Shown piece by piece: positions 1-6,839 of a DNA stretch of 17,457 nt. A model generated the notes under the pieces. That model was not told the DNA's origin. It did not search any database and worked only from the letters and a program-made list of their open reading frames with translations. Origin of the DNA: TMED69 sp964642505 (GTDB lineage: Bacteria > Pseudomonadota > Gammaproteobacteria > Ga0077536); assembly GCA_964642505.1 (NCBI GenBank), contig CAZXQY010000057.1, positions 1 to 17,457 of the forward strand, given 5' to 3'. The stretch's first letter is position 1; each line of letters begins with the position of its first letter. A program made the position numbers and the translations under genes.

Positions 1-221
1 AACTTTATAAAGACTACGTCAATGAGTTTAAGGCAGAACACGCTGAGATAGTGACAGAAAAAATGATAAAAGAAACGACTCTGACCGGTACGGCGGCTGA
101 GATAAAGGCAAAGATTAAACAGCTGGAAAGTGCTGGAGTCAACCAAATAGCTGTACATGGAGGAAGTAAGGAAACGACTCGAGAAGCTATAGAGGAATTT
201 TCTCACGCGATAATAAATTGA
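1..221 (+). CDS. LLM-class (luciferase-like) flavin-dependent monooxygenase, C-terminal fragment
   Basis: The third forward frame is open from base 3 to a TGA at 219-221 and gives 72 residues; the 5' part lies outside the window. The visible tail has the arrangement usual at the C terminus of luciferase-like flavin/F420-type oxidoreductases: a helix, then 'LTGTAAEIKAKI', then 'LESAGVNQIAVHG', which is the family's 'G(T/S)..ei...i..l..aGvd.i.l' segment closing the TIM barrel. Such enzymes use reduced FMN or F420 to oxidise or reduce small substrates, and are soluble. It is followed after about 35 bases by a SnoaL-like gene and is probably an early gene of the same operon. The family call rests on the C-terminal pattern only, so the cofactor (FMN or F420) and substrate cannot be read. 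Confidence 0.62.
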   Translation, partial: LYKDYVNEFKAEHAEIVTEKMIKETTLTGTAAEIKAKIKQLESAGVNQIAVHGGSKETTREAIEEFSHAIIN

Positions 222-243
222 TTGGATATTAGGAAAACACTAT

Positions 244-250
244 GGAGGAA
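244..250 (+). promoter_or_regulatory. Shine-Dalgarno site deciding the start of the SnoaL-like gene
   Basis: GGAGGAA lies 6 bases before the ATG at 257 and overlaps the earlier in-frame ATG at 242. A ribosome bound here would start at 257, so the five extra codons from 242 are probably untranslated. Confidence 0.6.
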
Positions 251-256
251 AGTAGT

Positions 257-652
257 ATGACCAGCACCAACCGAACTATAGAATTAAAAGAACTAACGCT
301 GTCTTTCCTAGCCGCCTTTAATAAAGGGGATGTGAACGACATCATGTCTTTTTTTACCGACAATGCTGTTTACGACGAACTTCATGGGAGAAAAAATGTA
401 GGCAAAGAAGCGATAAGAAAATCCTTCGAAAGATTGTTTAGTGGGAAATTTGGTCAGATCCAGTTTGATGAAGAGGACACGTTCATAGATGCTTCGGAAA
501 ATAAAGTAATGAGCAGTTGGACGTTAAACATCGACATGGATGGAATTCCGAAAACGATGCGCGGTTTAGACATCCTTCACTTTGACGGAACGCTAGTAAA
601 TTTCAAAGGAACCTACGTAAAAGCGATCGAGGCACTATATAAAGACAAATAA
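257..652 (+). CDS. SnoaL/NTF2-like domain protein
   Basis: The predicted product is about 131 residues, the usual size of a single-domain NTF2-fold protein. Pattern: an N-terminal helix with 'FLAAFNKGDVNDIMSFFTDN', then 'AVYDE.HG' and 'GKEAIRKSFERLF', which is the SnoaL 'f...f..gD...i...fadDavy......p..G.eaI..f' signature, and then beta strands ending in 'MRGLDILHFDGTLVNFKGTY'. There is no signal peptide or membrane segment. Family members are ketosteroid-isomerase-like cyclases, isomerases or hydrolase-like proteins, or non-catalytic partners of oxygenases. The start is taken at 257 because of a perfect SD site; 242 is the longer alternative. It sits between a flavin monooxygenase and an alpha/beta hydrolase, which suggests work on the same substrate. 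The specific reaction is unknown. Confidence 0.8.
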   Translation: MTSTNRTIELKELTLSFLAAFNKGDVNDIMSFFTDNAVYDELHGRKNVGKEAIRKSFERLFSGKFGQIQFDEEDTFIDASENKVMSSWTLNIDMDGIPKTMRGLDILHFDGTLVNFKGTYVKAIEALYKDK

Positions 653-688
653 ATTATAAAAAGGATAGCCTGACAAGGACCAAAAACA

Positions 689-1483
689 ATGATAAAAAAA
701 GACTACTGTGACACCCCTAATGGCCAAATGCACTATTACTATGGTGGACCAAGAGAGAAACCTCCGATTGTCTTTCTCCATCAAAATGTCAGTGGGGCCA
801 AGGGATATGTACCTACTTTGCAGAAATTAATCCGACATCACCGTTGTGTCGCAGTTGATCTACCCGGATTTGGCGGCTCTTTTGATCCTCCTGAATTTGA
901 TTCAATCAGCGCTCTTACTCAATATACCCTCGATTTTATTGACGCTTTGGGCGTAGAAAAATTTCACGTATTCGGGAACCATACCGGCGCCGGTATGGCA
1001 GCCGAAATGGCTGGCTTATGGCCGGAAAGAGTGCTCTCCTGCATTATGGTCGGCGCCTTACTATTAACAGAAGAGCAAGCAGCTCCATACAGGGAAGAAT
1101 TCAGCGGCTCTGTTGGCCCTAGCCACGACGCTGATTATCTTAAACTCACTTGGGACTATATCTACAACCTTGGTGGAAACTTAAACTTGGACAATATGAA
1201 CGACGAATTTTCGGGTGCACTAAGGGCTTGGAAGGTTCGTGGCATGATCTATAAATGTGTTTGGGATTACCGATTTGATCTGTTCATAAAAGATGTTCAG
1301 TGCCCTACTCTTTTGATGTGTGCACCTGATGACGTTTTATATCTTGGACATCAAAATACTGCTAACGCAATGCCACATGCCAAAGCAGTAGATGTTAAAG
1401 GAACAAATTTCGAACCATACTTTGACCCTGAGGGAGTTAGCCAAGGGGTTATCGAATTTTTAAAAGAAAACAACCTTAACTGA
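689..1483 (+). CDS. alpha/beta-hydrolase-fold protein with altered catalytic triad
   Basis: The 264 residues have the alpha/beta hydrolase outline: 'PPIVFLHQN' (strand 3 and oxyanion loop, 26-33), 'VAVDLPGFGGS' (54-64), the elbow 'VFGNHTGAGMA' (94-104), a lid region, 'CPTLLMCAPDD' (205-215, acid turn) and a C-terminal helix 'GVIEFLKE'. At the elbow the usual G-x-S-x-G is G-N-H-T-G, so His98 takes the nucleophile position. The segment that normally carries the catalytic His reads 'GTNFEPYFDPEGV', with Asn240 there. The Asp214/215 acid is kept. It may therefore be a non-hydrolytic member such as a lyase, an isomerase or a cofactor-free oxygenase-like enzyme, or a binding protein. An AAGGA site at 675-679 precedes the ATG by 9 bases. 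The gap to the SnoaL-like gene is 36 bases and to the sulfurtransferase 13, consistent with an operon. It is soluble, with no signal peptide. Confidence 0.85.
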   Translation: MIKKDYCDTPNGQMHYYYGGPREKPPIVFLHQNVSGAKGYVPTLQKLIRHHRCVAVDLPGFGGSFDPPEFDSISALTQYTLDFIDALGVEKFHVFGNHTGAGMAAEMAGLWPERVLSCIMVGALLLTEEQAAPYREEFSGSVGPSHDADYLKLTWDYIYNLGGNLNLDNMNDEFSGALRAWKVRGMIYKCVWDYRFDLFIKDVQCPTLLMCAPDDVLYLGHQNTANAMPHAKAVDVKGTNFEPYFDPEGVSQGVIEFLKENNLN

Positions 1484-1496
1484 AAGAGGGTTAAAG

Positions 1497-2396
1497 ATGG
1501 ATCTATCTGCCCACAATTATCTTGTCGATACCGACTGGCTTGCGCTCCATTTGAAAACAAATTCCATACGCATTGTGGAATCGACATCTCTGTTGCCGAA
1601 TTATTTTGAGGAAAACGAAGAAGATAAAACCAAGAAAGAGAGTGGACGGCAATTATGGCAAGACGACCATATAGTTGGAAGTATTTTTATCGATATCCTG
1701 ACCGAGCTATCCGACGATAAAAACGGAAGATTTATGTACGGCATGCCGTCAGCCGAACAATTTTCGTCCGTTATGTCACAAAAAGGAATCAGTAATGATC
1801 ATGGACTGGTGATTTATGATCGGAACACTAATATGTGGGCAGCTCGCCTTTGGTGGATGCTTAGAGCTTTCGGTTTCGAAAATGCCGTTGTATTAGATGG
1901 AGGATATACTAAATGGGTCTCGGAAAATAAACCAACTGACAACTCGGAGACTAAATACCCACCAGGAAAATTCTGCGTGAGCCCGAAACCAGAACTGATT
2001 GCCGATCGCGAAAAGGTACTATCGGCTACAAAAAAAACAGCAACAACTTCGCTTATCAACGCCCTTGATCCCGATGAATTTGAAGGCAAACCTCCGCACA
2101 GATATGGACGGGGAGGCAGAATTCCGAGCAGTTGCAACGTACCTTTCACTGAAACGGTAGATATCGAAACCCAGCTGTATACCAGTGATGACGAGTCCTT
2201 TCGACTATTTAGTGACGTGGGGGCGACCCGCAAAAACGAAGTCATCTGTTATTGTGGCGGCGGAATAGCAGCATGCAGCACGGCATTATTACTTTCTAGA
2301 CTTGGGTATGAAAAAGTATCTGTCTATGATGGATCCATGACTGAATGGTGCGCCGATCCAGACCTTCCCCTAGAAACCGGCAAAAAGGAAAATTAA
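1497..2396 (+). CDS. two-domain rhodanese-type sulfurtransferase (thiosulfate/3-mercaptopyruvate sulfurtransferase family)
   Basis: The 299 residues match the tandem rhodanese architecture. The inactive N-terminal domain (about 1-150) has 'NYLVDTDWLALHL', 'DDHIVGSIFIDI' and 'YDRNTNMWAARLWWMLRAFG', then the family's 'VVLDGGYTKW'. The catalytic C-terminal domain (about 165-295) has 'RYGRGGRIPSSCNVPF' and the active-site loop 'CGGGIAACSTALLLSRLG', with the sulfur-carrying Cys at about 253. These cytoplasmic enzymes move sulfane sulfur from thiosulfate or mercaptopyruvate to acceptors such as cyanide, thiols or proteins. The small uncharged loop after the Cys resembles mercaptopyruvate-type members more than the basic loop of thiosulfate-type ones; this is an inference. 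A GAGGG site at 1486-1490 supports the ATG. Its place in this operon suggests sulfur released from or added to the pathway substrate. Confidence 0.88.
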   Translation: MDLSAHNYLVDTDWLALHLKTNSIRIVESTSLLPNYFEENEEDKTKKESGRQLWQDDHIVGSIFIDILTELSDDKNGRFMYGMPSAEQFSSVMSQKGISNDHGLVIYDRNTNMWAARLWWMLRAFGFENAVVLDGGYTKWVSENKPTDNSETKYPPGKFCVSPKPELIADREKVLSATKKTATTSLINALDPDEFEGKPPHRYGRGGRIPSSCNVPFTETVDIETQLYTSDDESFRLFSDVGATRKNEVICYCGGGIAACSTALLLSRLGYEKVSVYDGSMTEWCADPDLPLETGKKEN

Positions 2397-2411
2397 AAAG
2401 AGGACAAAAAA

Positions 2412-3161
2412 ATGCGTTACGTTGATATTAATGAAGCGATTAAAATGGAAGGATTACGTATTGTTATCGTTAAAGCCATGCCGAGTGCATGGGGCGTGGC
2501 CGCCAAGGCTTTGATCGAGTTTAAAGAAATCGATTTTGCCGTAGCCCATCAGATCCCGATGGCTGAAAATCCTGAACTGCTAGCATGGTCAGGAGTCAAT
2601 AGCGGTCCTGTAGTGGCCTGGAATGAAGAACAACCGATTAATCGCTGGAATGATATTTTGTTCTTGCTAGAAAGACTTAATCCGCAAAAACAATTAGTTC
2701 CAGAAAACCCAGCCGAAAGAATAAGCGTACTTGGATTGAGTCACGAAATTTGTGGTGAACTTGGGTTTGGATGGAATCGACGGTTGGATCTAATACGCCC
2801 CGGAGACGATGGGATGATCTCAGATTTTGCAAAAAAGTATGGGTACACGAAAGAAGATGCTGCCGTTGCTAACACCAGAGTAATTAGATTGATGAAAGAG
2901 ATGACCAGGATACTCAGGTCGCAAAGAGGTAAGGGTAGCAACTATTTTGTCGGGACAACAGTAACGGCAGTAGATTTTTACTGGGCTGCTTTTAGCAATT
3001 TCGTCTCCATACAACCGCAGGAGGTATGTCCTATGAATCCGGACGCGCGATCAATGTTTGAAAATACCCCTGCAGAAATAATCGAAGCTATCGATCCGAT
3101 TTTAATCGAACATCGCGACCGCATTATGGACCGTTACTATAAAATTCCTTTGGAACTGTAG
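2412..3161 (+). CDS. glutathione S-transferase-like protein
   Basis: The 249 residues have an apparent N-terminal thioredoxin-like domain and an all-helical C-terminal domain. The first strand 'RIVIVKAMPSAWGVAAK' (16-32) leads into a helix with 'PSAWG' where GSTs place their Ser/Cys/Tyr region. 'GVNSGPVVAW' (61-70) gives the cis-Pro before the glutathione-binding strand, and 'INRWNDILFLLERL' matches the 'es..I..yL...' helix. The helical part (about 100-249) ends with a charged tail. No signal peptide is present. Identity to well-known GST classes looks low, and the segment after residue 40 is longer than usual, so glutathione use is not certain. AGAGGA at 2399-2404 supports the start, 16 bases after the sulfurtransferase. 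A thiol-conjugating or isomerising role next to a sulfurtransferase and an MBL hydrolase is a plausible inference. Confidence 0.68.
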   Translation: MRYVDINEAIKMEGLRIVIVKAMPSAWGVAAKALIEFKEIDFAVAHQIPMAENPELLAWSGVNSGPVVAWNEEQPINRWNDILFLLERLNPQKQLVPENPAERISVLGLSHEICGELGFGWNRRLDLIRPGDDGMISDFAKKYGYTKEDAAVANTRVIRLMKEMTRILRSQRGKGSNYFVGTTVTAVDFYWAAFSNFVSIQPQEVCPMNPDARSMFENTPAEIIEAIDPILIEHRDRIMDRYYKIPLEL

Positions 3162-3177
3162 AGTCTCAGATCCCGCT

Positions 3178-4227
3178 ATGAAATCTGAAATCTTGGATGA
3201 GTTGGTAGCACTAGATTCACTAGAGCTTCTGGTGGTAATGGACAATGAGACTGATACTCTTTCGAGCGTTGATGAAGGAATACCCCAGATTCCGGAAGTA
3301 GCACAACTAAGTGCTCGTACTAAACCCGATCGGATCTATCAAGAGCATGAATGCAAAACAGTCTTTGATCGGCTATGTTGTGGCTGTCACGGTCTGTCTA
3401 TTCTACTCACGGGGCGTCGTAATAACATCGAGCACACGATTCTTTTCGACGTTGGTCCTTATCCTCAATATTGGCTGGATAATGCCGAACGACTGGAAGT
3501 CGATCTTAAAAAAATTGAGTGTCTATTCTTATCCCACTGGCATTTCGACCATAGTGGTGGGTTCCCTGAGATTATTGGTGCAATTAGCACCGCTCGAGAA
3601 AAAGCCGGCTTGAACGCACCTCTGATTGTTGACATACATCCTGACCGACCCGATCAGCGCGGAATACAATTACCGAACGGAGAAATGATGCTACTCCCGA
3701 TAGAGCCGACTATCGAGTCTATGATTAACCAAGGCGGCACGATAGCCACCCACTCTAAAGCCCACAAACTGTGTGACGGGTTTTTCTTCGGCAGTGGAGC
3801 CATAGAACGCGTCACGAAATACGAAACTGGTCTTCACGGACACCACACATTTCGGGAAGAAGAAGCTGCACCTGATCCTTTGATCATGGATGAACGCTTC
3901 CTCGCAGCCCATGTGCGAGGAAGAGGACTTTCCGTACTTTCAGCGTGCTCTCATGCGGGGATTATTAATGCGTGCCTGAGCGCGCAGACAAAATTCCCTG
4001 ATATCCCAATTGATGTGGTGTTAGGCGGCTATCATTTGGCTGGTAGCGTGATGGAACAAAGAATCGAGGCAACGATAGACGACCTATCTACAAAGATTAA
4101 TCCTCGAGTCGTCGCTCCAGGCCATTGTACGGGTTGGCGCGCAAAGGCGCGTCTGTCAGACACCTTTGCCCCCGGCCGTTACGCTCCTAGCGTCGTCGGC
4201 ACTCTTTACCGTTTAGTAGGAGAATAG
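3178..4227 (+). CDS. metallo-beta-lactamase-fold hydrolase (COG1237-like)
   Basis: The 349 residues carry the MBL metal motif H-x-H-x-D-H as 'SHWHFDHSGG' (His120, His122, Asp124, His125). Downstream candidate ligands are His259 ('SACSHAGIIN'), His286 ('GGYHLAG') and His316 ('PGHCTGW'). The N-terminal 'SLELLVVMDNETDTLSS' and 'CCGCHGLSILL' segments resemble a subgroup of COG1237-type hydrolases that I recall beginning this way, which supports starting at the first ATG even though it has no good Shine-Dalgarno site. These proteins are cytoplasmic, usually zinc- or iron-dependent, and hydrolyse thioesters, lactones or phosphoesters, or oxidise persulfides. It is the last gene of the plus-strand cluster, 16 bases after the GST-like gene. 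No convincing intrinsic terminator follows. With the GST-like and sulfurtransferase genes it suggests thiol or thioester chemistry; the substrate is not identifiable. Confidence 0.85.
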   Translation: MKSEILDELVALDSLELLVVMDNETDTLSSVDEGIPQIPEVAQLSARTKPDRIYQEHECKTVFDRLCCGCHGLSILLTGRRNNIEHTILFDVGPYPQYWLDNAERLEVDLKKIECLFLSHWHFDHSGGFPEIIGAISTAREKAGLNAPLIVDIHPDRPDQRGIQLPNGEMMLLPIEPTIESMINQGGTIATHSKAHKLCDGFFFGSGAIERVTKYETGLHGHHTFREEEAAPDPLIMDERFLAAHVRGRGLSVLSACSHAGIINACLSAQTKFPDIPIDVVLGGYHLAGSVMEQRIEATIDDLSTKINPRVVAPGHCTGWRAKARLSDTFAPGRYAPSVVGTLYRLVGE

Positions 4228-4343
4228 AGGAAGACATTTCACCCCTAGCGCACATAAGGTCCCCCTGTTTCAGAAGATTTCTGTCATCAACTGCATAAGG
4301 ACAACACAGTTCTAATCAAGGGGTAATACTGAAATCGGCAATG

Positions 4344-4419
4344 TGGCGTCCCCTAGGGGATTCGAACCCCTGTTGCCGCCGTGAAAGGGCGGTGTCCTAG
4401 GCCTCTAGACGAAGGGGAC
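4344..4419 (-). tRNA. tRNA-Glu (anticodon TTC)
   Basis: On the minus strand a 76-base cloverleaf starts at 4419 with the acceptor GTCCCCT, pairing with AGGGGAC. The anticodon arm is CCGCC-CTTTCAC-GGCGG, which gives anticodon TTC, and the T arm is CAGGG-GTTCGAATC-CCCTA-like with the standard TTCGAAT loop. Discriminator G and an encoded CCA (4344-4346) end the gene. It lies 24 bases downstream of tRNA-Ala and is probably cotranscribed with it. Its cognate synthetase gene gltX lies immediately upstream. Confidence 0.96.
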
Positions 4420-4443
4420 GATCCTTCTTTGATGAAACAAGAT

Positions 4444-4519
<76 letters not shown>

Positions 4520-4531
4520 TTCCGGCTATAG

Positions 4532-4561
4532 ATTATAAACCCTTATTACTTACTTCGTGAA
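4532..4561 (-). promoter_or_regulatory. candidate sigma70-type promoter for the tRNA-Ala/tRNA-Glu pair
   Basis: On the minus strand a perfect TATAAT (4532-4537) lies about 12 bases upstream of the tRNA-Ala 5' end. TTCACG (4556-4561, four of six matches to TTGACA) precedes it with an 18-base spacer. This position would give a short leader, as is usual for tRNA operons. It would let the tRNAs be transcribed independently of gltX. Confidence 0.45.
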
Positions 4562-4640
4562 GATCACCTGCTCATTAGTCCTCATAAAGAGTGCTTATTG
4601 TATCATGTAACTAAAGTTTTTAGGAATAACCCACCAGTTC

Positions 4641-6053
4641 TTATTCGGATGCCTTCTGCCCGTTCTCAATAAAACGTACAGCAAATGAAATTCGGTCGAG
4701 CACCTCGTCGCGCCCTATTAAGAAAAGAGTTTCCCCTATGCCTGGAGACGCCGCCGTTCCAGTAAGTGCGACCCGTAAAGGTTGTGCAATTTTGCCCATC
4801 CCTAGACCACAGTCCTCAGAAATTTTGTTAATAGTCGCGTCAAGTGACGAAATACTCCATTCGGTCATTGACTCCAGCTCCATCTTGGTCCGACTTAGAA
4901 CTGGCACTGCCTCCTCCCTTAAATGCTTTTTAGCAGCTTTAGGTTCATATTCTTGAGGCTTTTGGAAAAAATAGCTGCTACCGAACGCTAATTCCACTAA
5001 CGTCTTGGCTCTCTCTCTTTGGATCTGAAATATTCGTGCGACTCTCTCATCCGTTTTTGGTATCGCCATTGTCAGATAGGGGCGAACAGCGGAAACTAGT
5101 CTAGAGGAGTCCAATTGCAGCATATGTTGATGATTAATCCAAGTCAGTTTATCAACATCAAATCTGGCGGCAGCTTTGTTTACATCTTCTAACCCAAACA
5201 GTGCCGTCAAATCATCTACCGAAAAGATTTCTTGATCACCACGTGACCAGCCTAACCGAGACAGATAATTAATTACAGCTTCCGGAAGAAAACCCAACTC
5301 TCGGTATTCCAACACACTTAACGCTCCGTGCCTTTTAGACAATTTTTTTCCATCATTCCCATGGATCATAGGAATATGTGCATGTTCTGGTTTCTTCTTC
5401 CCGAGCGCTTGGTAAAGATGAAGCTGACGAGGCGTATTGTTCAAATGATCGTCTCCGCGTATAACGTGAGTCACGCCCATATCGATATCGTCTACCACAG
5501 CAGCAAGATGATAAGTCGGGGTCCCGTCTCCTCTAGCTATTATTAGATCATCTAGTTCTGCATTTTGATAAGAAACCGTCCCCTGGACTAAATCTTCCAC
5601 CACGACTTGACCTTCACCCGGCGTTCTTAACCGGACCACGTAATTTTCCGACGCTTGTTTATTTTCCCTCAAGTTGCGACATAATCCATCGTATCGAGGT
5701 TTCTCTCTCTTCGAGAGCTGTAACTCACGCAATTTACTAAGCCTCTCCTTGGAACAGTAGCAACGATAGGCCTTTTTCTTATCCAAAAGCATTTGAACCA
5801 TTTCGGAATATCTTTCCATCCGATCGGTTTGGAAAATCGGGCCCTCATCAAAATCAATGCCGAGCCATTCCAAGCCATCGATGATAGCCTGGACTGCTTC
5901 TTGGCTAGATCGTTCCCTGTCAGTGTCTTCTATCCGCAAGAGAAATCGGCCACCACTCTGCCGAGCAAAAAACCAATTGAACAATGCGGTTCGCACACCG
6001 CCTATGTGTAGGAACCCCGTGGGACTAGGAGGAAATCTCGTTACAACAGACAC
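4641..6053 (-). CDS. gltX: glutamyl-tRNA synthetase
   Basis: The 470 residues match bacterial GluRS in length and order. The Rossmann catalytic domain opens with 'RFPPSPTGFLHIGG', whose HIGG (16-19) is the class I HIGH signature, followed by 'FLLRIEDTDRERS' and 'VIRGDDHLNNTPRQ'. KLSKR (237-241) is the KMSKS loop. The C-terminal anticodon-binding helical domain follows. A Cys98-x-Cys100...Cys125 cluster matches the zinc site of the E. coli type, but the fourth ligand position (127) is Asn. The enzyme charges tRNA-Glu with glutamate in the cytoplasm. The start is a GTG at 6051-6053, chosen because the protein then begins four residues before TRF, as in homologues; no clear Shine-Dalgarno site precedes it. 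It lies 23 bases downstream of the azurin gene and upstream of its own tRNA-Glu. Confidence 0.97.
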   Translation of the reverse strand: MSVVTRFPPSPTGFLHIGGVRTALFNWFFARQSGGRFLLRIEDTDRERSSQEAVQAIIDGLEWLGIDFDEGPIFQTDRMERYSEMVQMLLDKKKAYRCYCSKERLSKLRELQLSKREKPRYDGLCRNLRENKQASENYVVRLRTPGEGQVVVEDLVQGTVSYQNAELDDLIIARGDGTPTYHLAAVVDDIDMGVTHVIRGDDHLNNTPRQLHLYQALGKKKPEHAHIPMIHGNDGKKLSKRHGALSVLEYRELGFLPEAVINYLSRLGWSRGDQEIFSVDDLTALFGLEDVNKAAARFDVDKLTWINHQHMLQLDSSRLVSAVRPYLTMAIPKTDERVARIFQIQRERAKTLVELAFGSSYFFQKPQEYEPKAAKKHLREEAVPVLSRTKMELESMTEWSISSLDATINKISEDCGLGMGKIAQPLRVALTGTAASPGIGETLFLIGRDEVLDRISFAVRFIENGQKASE

Positions 6054-6076
6054 AAAAAAATTATCATTCTTTGGTC

Positions 6077-6520
6077 TTAGATAACAAACTTACCTTTCAT
6101 GATGGCGTAATGACCAGGAAAGCTGCAGAAAAAGGTATAGTCTCCGCCTTTTGAAAATTTACCCAAATCCAACGTTGTTTCGGTGGTCTCCCCACCGCCT
6201 ATCATAGCAGTCTTAGCTAGGACATCAGCATTCTCGGCTAAATATCCATTTTCCAGCCCGGCTTCCATATTGATGGTAGCAATTACACTGTCAAATTTAT
6301 CTGACGCTACTATAACAACGTTATGGCCCATCATGTTTTTTGCTAGAGAACCACTGTGTTTCACGATCAGTTTCACAGCGGAGCAATCGGAGCCGACTTC
6401 TAAAACAGTCTTGTCAAATTGCATCATATCGGATCCGCTTATAGCAAGCTCACAATCCTTCGCCTGACATGAAAGTCCGAACGTAATCAAAAATCCAATC
6501 AAAGCATTTTTATAAAACAT
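6077..6520 (-). CDS. azu: azurin (type 1 blue copper protein)
   Basis: The 147 residues consist of a signal peptide (about 1-20, hydrophobic 'ALIGFLITFGL', probable cleavage after 'SCQA') and a mature cupredoxin of about 127 residues, the normal azurin size. Mature-domain landmarks are 'CELAISGSDMMQFD', 'MMGHNVVIV' and 'FFCSFPGHYAIMKGKFV'. Copper ligands are His66, Cys132 and His137, with axial Met141 and the Gly65 carbonyl. Cys23 and Cys46 correspond to the conserved disulfide. Azurin is a periplasmic one-electron carrier linked to cytochromes c and sometimes to dehydrogenases or oxidative stress. Cys18 leaves a lipoprotein-anchored form conceivable, but the preceding residues are not a good lipobox. 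A GAAGG site (6531-6535) precedes the ATG by about 10 bases. It lies between selC and gltX in the same orientation; no ANR/FNR-type box was seen upstream. Confidence 0.95.
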   Translation of the reverse strand: MFYKNALIGFLITFGLSCQAKDCELAISGSDMMQFDKTVLEVGSDCSAVKLIVKHSGSLAKNMMGHNVVIVASDKFDSVIATINMEAGLENGYLAENADVLAKTAMIGGGETTETTLDLGKFSKGGDYTFFCSFPGHYAIMKGKFVI

Positions 6521-6700
6521 AGTTGAAATTCCTTCTTAAGTTTGACGAAACCAAGTCTTCGACCTGTCTCTCCCTACTTTCCCAGGCTCCAATTCTCTTT
6601 GATTTGTAATATATTGTCTACAGAATTTGGATCTTTGGAATTAGCCCAGACTATCACGATCAAAGTTGTCGTGGCGTTCAACAATCAGAAAATTAATATC

Positions 6701-6792
6701 GGAAGAGGTAGGAGTCGAACCCACCAAACACGTTTTAGCGCGTTTCACCGGTTTTGAAGACCGGGCGTCCCACCGGGCGACGATGCTCTTCC
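6701..6792 (-). tRNA. selC: tRNA-Sec (selenocysteine tRNA, anticodon TCA)
   Basis: The minus-strand sequence starts at 6792 with GGAAGAGC and shows selC hallmarks. The acceptor GGAAGAG pairs with CTCTTCC. The anticodon arm is CCGGT-CTTCAAA-ACCGG with anticodon TCA (reads UGA). A long variable arm AAACGCG-CTAAAA-CGTGTTT has a seven-base-pair stem, and the T loop is TTCGACT as in E. coli selC. The discriminator is G, but the next bases are ATA, so CCA is not encoded, unlike the two other tRNAs here. Only 12 bases lie between the T loop and the discriminator, one fewer than the 13 that give the usual 8+5 bacterial branch. It lies 47 bases downstream of the esterase gene, in the same direction as selA and selB. 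A TATAAA at 6819-6824 could be a local -10 element, with no convincing -35. Confidence 0.93.
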
Positions 6793-6839
6793 ACCTTCTA
6801 TGCTAGCAGAAAAATGAATTTATACTAACCGTCTAAATT

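Noticed and set aside
1814..2245. A 143-codon minus-strand open frame inside the sulfurtransferase gene
   Set aside because: It is antisense to a clear rhodanese with active-site motif and has no ribosome site or recognisable domain.
4228..4343. Intrinsic terminator after the MBL gene (CAGAA/TTCTG hairpin and distant CCCCT/AGGGG repeats)
   Set aside because: The stem is only five pairs without a following T run, and the outer repeats are about 70 bases apart; not convincing on either strand.
6521..6700. ANR/FNR box or terminator between selC and azurin
   Set aside because: No TTGAT-N4-ATCAA palindrome was found; the CACGA/TCGTG hairpin there is short and lacks a T run.
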